Positions 5,960-8,930 of a stretch of DNA of 8,930 nt are shown piece by piece (position 1 is the first letter of the stretch; each line of letters opens with the position of its first letter). The translations under genes and the position numbers were made by a program. The stretch covers positions 1 through 8,930 of the forward strand of contig CANQYR010000037.1 in the NCBI GenBank assembly GCA_947628125.1. The letters run 5' to 3'. The DNA comes from an uncultured Bacilli bacterium (GTDB lineage: Bacteria; Bacillota_I; Bacilli_A; RF39; UBA660). The notes under the pieces were generated by a model. It was given only the letters and a program-made list of their open reading frames with translations. It was not told the origin of the DNA and did no database searches.

Positions 5960-6499
5960 CTATTTAGCTGCCTTTTTTCCTTCTTTACGACGAATATGTT
6001 CATTTTTATAACGAATTCCTTTGCCTTTATAAGGTTCTGGGCTTCTTATTTCACGAACTTCAGCCGCAAATTGGTTTACTTTTTGTTTATCAATTCCTGA
6101 TATAGATATTTCATTGTTATTTATTAATGTTACAGATAAACCTTCAGGAACATTTACATTGACTGGATTAGAATATCCAGCATTAATTGTAATTTTATTA
6201 CCAGCGACGTTAAAACGATAACCAACACCGACAATTTCTAAGTCTTTTTTATAACCTTCACTTAAACCAATTAAGTTATTTTGGATTAAAGAATTTGTTG
6301 TACCTACAATTACATTTGCTCTAGCACTACTATTTTTAGGAATAGTTAATAAAGTGTTTTCTTCAATTTTTATTTCAACTAAAGGATCAATGTTTAGTGA
6401 TAACTCTCCTTTACTAGACTTAGCTAATAAAACATTGTTTTCATATTTTACTTCGACACCAGTTGGGATTTGTAATTTACGATTACCAATTCTACTCAT
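5960..6499 (-). CDS. rplF: 50S ribosomal protein L6
   Basis: L6 (uL6) binds 23S rRNA near the factor-binding site beside the sarcin-ricin loop and L7/L12 stalk base. The 179-residue product has the expected two tandem alpha/beta repeats: MSRIGNRKLQIPTGV at the start, NLIGLSEGYKKDLEIVGVGYR in the middle, and the second-domain signature RSPEPYKGKGIRY followed by a Lys-rich tail (RRKEGKKAAK). Length is normal. The ribosome binding site AAGGAAAA overlaps the end of rpsH. TAG stop. No anomalies noticed. Confidence 0.98.
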   Translation of the reverse strand: MSRIGNRKLQIPTGVEVKYENNVLLAKSSKGELSLNIDPLVEIKIEENTLLTIPKNSSARANVIVGTTNSLIQNNLIGLSEGYKKDLEIVGVGYRFNVAGNKITINAGYSNPVNVNVPEGLSVTLINNNEISISGIDKQKVNQFAAEVREIRSPEPYKGKGIRYKNEHIRRKEGKKAAK

Positions 6500-6508
6500 A
6501 AATTTTCC

Positions 6509-6904
6509 TTACCAAATATAGGCAAGTACTTCGCCTCCTAACTTTTGTCTTCTTGCTTCTTTATCAGTCATAAGTCCTTTAGATGTTGATATTATTGCAA
6601 TTCCTAAACCATTTAAAACGCGAGGTAGGTCTTCACATTTAGCATAGACACGTAAACCAGATTTACTAATTCTTTTTAAGCCGGTAATTACCCGTTCTTT
6701 TTTCTCCCCATATTTAAGGGTTAAAATTAATTTGTCACCTTGAGGATTTTTAATGTATTCATATTCACTAATGTAACCCTCATTTTTTAATATTTCGGCT
6801 ATTTTAAGGGTTATTTTTGTCCCGATGACTTCAACTGTTTGATATCTTAATTGATTTGCGTTACGAATTCTTGTAAGCATATCAGCAATTTTATCTTGAA
6901 CCAT
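6509..6904 (-). CDS. rpsH: 30S ribosomal protein S8
   Basis: S8 (uS8) is a primary binder of the central domain of 16S rRNA. In E. coli it also represses the spc operon by binding the mRNA near rplE; I could not identify such a site here. The 131 residues begin MVQDKIADMLTRIRNAN, the expected N-terminus, and end with the strongly conserved STSKGLMTDKEARRQKLGG followed by EVLAYIW. AAAGGAA lies upstream with a rather long spacing (about 12 nt). Another ATG ten bases upstream, at 6914, is out of frame and closes after seven codons, so the ATG at 6904 is the start. TAA stop. Confidence 0.98.
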   Translation of the reverse strand: MVQDKIADMLTRIRNANQLRYQTVEVIGTKITLKIAEILKNEGYISEYEYIKNPQGDKLILTLKYGEKKERVITGLKRISKSGLRVYAKCEDLPRVLNGLGIAIISTSKGLMTDKEARRQKLGGEVLAYIW

Positions 6905-6921
6905 ACGTAATCATTTCCTTT

Positions 6922-7107
6922 CTACCAGCTTGCCTTTTTAACGCCTGGAATTTCGCCTTTATTAGCTAGTTGTCTAAAACATATACGACAAAGGTGATAT
7001 TTTCTTAGTACACCATGAGGTCTTCCACATCTTTCGCAACGTGTATAAGCTCTTGTACTAAATTTAGGTTTACGAGATTGTTTAACTTTTAAACTTGTTC
7101 TTGCCAT
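6922..7107 (-). CDS. rpsN: 30S ribosomal protein S14, type Z (zinc-binding)
   Basis: S14 (uS14) belongs to the head of the 30S subunit near S3 and S10. This is the short 61-residue type Z form (also called rpsZ) with a zinc ribbon formed by Cys24-x2-Cys27 and Cys40-x2-Cys43 (RCERCGRP and LCRICFR). The C-terminus reads GEIPGVKKASW, as is standard. Type Z at the spc locus is typical of Bacillota and Actinobacteria; the longer zinc-free type is usual in Proteobacteria. AGGAGG lies 4 nt before the ATG. It sits between rplE and rpsH with gaps of 8 and 17 nt. TAG stop. Confidence 0.98.
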   Translation of the reverse strand: MARTSLKVKQSRKPKFSTRAYTRCERCGRPHGVLRKYHLCRICFRQLANKGEIPGVKKASW

Positions 7108-7115
7108 ATGTCCTC

Positions 7116-7655
7116 CTATCCTTTAAAAGGCATTTTAAATTTTGCAAGTAATGCCATTGCTTCTTCGTTAGTATGAGCAGTTGTTACAAAAACAATATCC
7201 ATACCACGAACTTTAACTACATCATCATAAACGATTTCGGGAAAAATTAATTGTTCTTTAATTCCTAAAGTATAATTACCATGACCATCGAAAGAATTTC
7301 TTGAAATACCACGAAAATCACGAACTCTTGGAAGGGCAATTCTAACTAATTTTTCTAAGAAAATATACATTTTTTCACCACGTAGTGTTGTTTTAACACC
7401 AATTTTTTGACCTTCACGGATTTTAAAACCAGCGATAGATTTACGAGCTTTGGTGACAACGGCTTTTTGACCAGTAATTACTTCCAAGTCTTTTAAAGCA
7501 GCTTCAATGTATTTATCATCAATGTGACCTTCACCAACACCAATGTTGATAACTATTTTGTCAAGTTTTGGTACTTGCATAATAGACTTATAGTTAAATT
7601 CTTTCATTAATGCAGGAACAATTTCCTTATTATATAATTCTTTATATGTACTCAT
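7116..7655 (-). CDS. rplE: 50S ribosomal protein L5
   Basis: L5 (uL5) binds 5S rRNA in the central protuberance, takes part in a 30S contact and touches P-site tRNA. The product is 179 residues, exactly the usual length. Landmarks are KIVINIGVGEG at about 33-43, DLEVITGQKAVVTKARKSIA at 72-91, REGQKIGVKTTLRG, then LVRIALPRVRDFRGI and the C-terminal GIKEQLIFPEI. AGGTGG lies only 4 nt before the ATG, overlapping the end of rplX. TAG stop. In E. coli the spc-operon repressor S8 acts near this gene's start; nothing seen here proves the same control. Confidence 0.98.
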   Translation of the reverse strand: MSTYKELYNKEIVPALMKEFNYKSIMQVPKLDKIVINIGVGEGHIDDKYIEAALKDLEVITGQKAVVTKARKSIAGFKIREGQKIGVKTTLRGEKMYIFLEKLVRIALPRVRDFRGISRNSFDGHGNYTLGIKEQLIFPEIVYDDVVKVRGMDIVFVTTAHTNEEAMALLAKFKMPFKG

Positions 7656-7664
7656 TTTCCCACC

Positions 7665-7901
7665 TTAATCTTTCTTCTTAGTAGATTTTTCTACTTTTCT
7701 TACATTTGACACATGGATTGGGGCTTCAATATCAAAGATTCCACCATTTTCATATTTTTGATTTGTTTTAACGTGTTTTTTAACAATGTTTATACCTTCA
7801 ACAATAACACGATCTTTTTTCGCTATGGTTTTTAATACTTTGCCAGTTTTGCCTTTATCTTTACCAGCAAGGATTAAAACAGTATCGCCTTTTTTAACCA
7901 T
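7665..7901 (-). CDS. rplX: 50S ribosomal protein L24, C-terminally short
   Basis: L24 (uL24) is a KOW-domain protein that starts 50S assembly by binding the 5' domain of 23S rRNA and later borders the exit tunnel. The KOW motif is intact: KKGDTVLILAGKDKGKTGKV at about residues 3-22, then KKDRVIVEGINIVKKH and the EAPIHVSNV strand. The protein stops at 78 residues, against about 103 in Bacillus subtilis and E. coli: the usual C-terminal part with the DPKTGE and RVGYK-like segments is absent, replaced by a short Lys-rich tail (STKKKD). rplE begins 9 nt after the stop, so the missing part is not hidden downstream. AGGAGG lies 8 nt before the ATG. TAA stop. Confidence 0.97.
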   Translation of the reverse strand: MVKKGDTVLILAGKDKGKTGKVLKTIAKKDRVIVEGINIVKKHVKTNQKYENGGIFDIEAPIHVSNVRKVEKSTKKKD

Positions 7902-7915
7902 TTTGATTTCCTCCT

Positions 7916-8284
7916 TTATAACACTTCAGGTGCCAAAGAAACGATTTTCATAAAATCTTTTTCTCTTAATTCTCTGGCAACTGGCCCTAAAACACGAGTC
8001 CCAATTGGGGTTTTATCATCTTTTATTAAAACACAGGCATTATCATCAAATTTGATGTAACTTCCATCATTTCTTCTTATACCTTCAACGCTTCTTACAA
8101 TAACAGCTTTGACAACTTTACCAGCTTTAACTGTTCCATTTGGAATAGCTTTTTTAACTGTGCATACAACAATATCACCAATATTGGCAGTTTTTCTTTT
8201 GCTTCCACCTAAGCAGCGAATAACTAATACTTCTCTAGCACCAGAGTTATCGGCTACTTTAAGTCTTGATTCTTGCATTACCAT
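7916..8284 (-). CDS. rplN: 50S ribosomal protein L14
   Basis: L14 (uL14) lies on the interface side of the 50S subunit, contacts L19 and takes part in bridge B8; in bacteria it is the docking site for the silencing factor RsfS. The 122 residues are the standard length. Landmarks are QESRLKVADNSGAREV at about 4-19, GDIVVCTVKKAIP, the basic VVKAVIVRS strand, and DKTPIGTRVLGPVARELRE near the C-terminus, ending SLAPEVL. A GGAGGT site precedes the ATG, overlapping the intergenic end of rpsQ. TAA stop. Nothing unusual. Confidence 0.98.
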   Translation of the reverse strand: MVMQESRLKVADNSGAREVLVIRCLGGSKRKTANIGDIVVCTVKKAIPNGTVKAGKVVKAVIVRSVEGIRRNDGSYIKFDDNACVLIKDDKTPIGTRVLGPVARELREKDFMKIVSLAPEVL

Positions 8285-8295
8285 AAAGTTACCTC

Positions 8296-8556
8296 CTACA
8301 AAACAACAGCTTCAATTAGAACTTCTGCCAATTCATAACGTTTAGTTTTTGAAAGTGGTCTAGTTGCTCTAATTTTGACTGTGTCTCCTACTTTTGCAAC
8401 ATTTTTTTCATCATGAGCTGCATATTTTTTTGAATATTTAACGCGTTTACCATATAATGGATGTCTTTTATGTGTTTCAACTAAAACTGTAATTGTTTTA
8501 TCGGCAGAGGCGCTTACAACTCTACCTATTAGTTCTTGTTTCTTTTTCTCTGCCAT
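8296..8556 (-). CDS. rpsQ: 30S ribosomal protein S17
   Basis: S17 (uS17) is an OB-fold primary binder of the 5' domain of 16S rRNA. At 86 residues it is of usual length. Landmarks are IGRVVSASADKTITVLVE at about 10-27, HPLYGKRVKYSKKYAAHDE at 32-50, and the C-terminal VKIRATRPLSKTKRYEL. The ATG shares one base with the rpmC TAA, giving TAATG, with GGAGG 9 nt before the ATG, so termination and restart can share a ribosome binding site. TAG stop, 11 nt before rplN. Confidence 0.98.
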   Translation of the reverse strand: MAEKKKQELIGRVVSASADKTITVLVETHKRHPLYGKRVKYSKKYAAHDEKNVAKVGDTVKIRATRPLSKTKRYELAEVLIEAVVL

Positions 8557-8765
8557 TAGTTATTACCTCCTACAGTTTTTTCTTTTCTTTCATTTAATAT
8601 TGTCATCATTCTGGCAATATCTTTACGTAATAAATTAATTTTAGCGGTTTTTTCTAATGTACCACGGGCATTTTGCATACGCAAATCTAATAACTCAGCT
8701 TTACCAGCTTTGATTTTTTTTACGATTTCTTCGTCCGTTAATTTTCTTATTTCTTCAGAGCTCAT
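8556..8765 (-). CDS. rpmC: 50S ribosomal protein L29
   Basis: L29 (uL29) is a small two-helix coiled protein at the polypeptide exit site, next to L23, near where trigger factor and SRP dock. The 69-residue product begins MSSEEIRKLTDEEI, continues with ELLDLRMQNARGTLEKTAKI at about 24-43 and the conserved RKDIARMMTILNER near the end of the second helix; the tail KEKTVGGNN extends slightly beyond many homologues. The ATG overlaps the rplP stop by one base (TAATG), with AGGTG upstream. It also overlaps rpsQ by one base downstream. TAA stop. Confidence 0.97.
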   Translation of the reverse strand: MSSEEIRKLTDEEIVKKIKAGKAELLDLRMQNARGTLEKTAKINLLRKDIARMMTILNERKEKTVGGNN

Positions 8766-8930
8766 TAGATTTCACCTTCCTTTTTCACAAACTTACATTT
8801 AACAGGCAATTTGTGTGAGGCAAGACGTAAGGCTTCACGCGCAATGGCTTCACTTACACCAGATATTTCAAACATGATTTTGCCTTCTTTTACTACTGCT
8901 ACCCACTCTTCAACATTACCTTTACCTTTA
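8765..8930 (-). CDS. rplP: 50S ribosomal protein L16 (5' end outside window)
   Basis: L16 (uL16) binds near the A site and peptidyl-transferase centre and is added late in 50S assembly. I translated the last 54 codons by hand. They read KGKGNVEEWVAVVKEGKI and then the family signature FEISGVSEAIAREALRLA at about 20-37 of the visible part, followed by SHKLPVKCKF and the end KKEGEI before TAA. This matches the C-terminal third of L16; the first two thirds and the start lie beyond the window edge. It is directly upstream of rpmC, as in the standard S10 operon order. Confidence 0.97.
   Translation of the reverse strand, partial: KGKGNVEEWVAVVKEGKIMFEISGVSEAIAREALRLASHKLPVKCKFVKKEGEI

Larger units (their letters stand above)
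1..8930 (-). other. S10-spc-alpha ribosomal protein gene cluster, single transcription unit
   Basis: Twenty genes in the same orientation with intergenic gaps of 1-20 nt or overlaps of 1-4 nt. No hairpin followed by a T run lies in any gap, and no convincing promoter was found inside. The 1-nt TAATG overlaps are at rplP/rpmC, rpmC/rpsQ, rplO/secY and secY/adk; adk/map overlap in ATGA. Presence of adk and map after secY, absence of rpsD between rpsK and rpoA, and absence of rpmD after rpsE are the features useful for placing the organism. That the whole window is one transcript is inferred from this layout. Confidence 0.85.

Noticed and set aside
6891..6914. Seven-codon open frame starting at the ATG at 6914, overlapping the rpsH start
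   Set aside because: The ATG is only about two bases from the AAAGG site, too close for normal initiation, and the frame closes at once. Probably a chance ATG in an AT-rich gap.
1..8930. A previously undescribed defence, mobile or biosynthetic system
   Set aside because: Every stretch is accounted for by universally known housekeeping genes with gaps of at most 20 nt; there is no space or sequence left for another system.

Overview
This is an ordinary, densely packed piece of chromosome: the distal end of the S10 region, the whole spc region and the alpha region of the ribosomal protein super-operon. All genes are on the minus strand and are read here from high to low coordinates. The order of transcription is rplP (5' end cut off by the window) - rpmC - rpsQ - rplN - rplX - rplE - rpsN (type Z) - rpsH - rplF - rplR - rpsE - rplO - secY - adk - map - infA - rpmJ - rpsM - rpsK - rpoA (3' end cut off). 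The largest gap between genes is 20 nt, so there is no gene-free stretch to describe. I see no RNA gene, mobile element, CRISPR array, convincing internal promoter or terminator, and no plus-strand gene.

The organism looks like a low-GC member of the Bacillota/Bacilli or a Tenericutes-like relative. The DNA is roughly one third G+C by eye. adk and map sit directly after secY, rpsK is followed directly by rpoA with no rpsD between them, S14 is the short zinc-binding type, and nearly every gene has a strong AGGAGG-like ribosome binding site. Trp is encoded by TGG and one gene (adk) stops at TGA, so the standard bacterial code applies rather than the Mycoplasma/Spiroplasma code. Stops in the 19 genes whose ends are visible are 12 TAA, 6 TAG and 1 TGA. 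Lack of rpmD (L30) between rpsE and rplO, together with the low GC, suggests a reduced or deep-branching Bacilli lineage. I cannot name a genus.

The genes serve one programme: 30S proteins (S5, S8, S11, S13, S14, S17), 50S proteins (L5, L6, L14, L15, L16, L18, L24, L29, L36), initiation factor 1, the RNA polymerase alpha subunit, the SecY translocon channel, methionine aminopeptidase for nascent chains, and adenylate kinase. Several junctions are stop/start overlaps (TAATG or ATGA), consistent with translational coupling.

I found no new system. The points worth a second look are lineage-specific changes in conserved proteins: a 21-residue Lys-rich N-terminal extension on IF1 encoded partly by three A8 tracts, an adenylate kinase P-loop lacking two of its usual glycines, an L24 missing its C-terminal part, and the absence of L30 from the locus.
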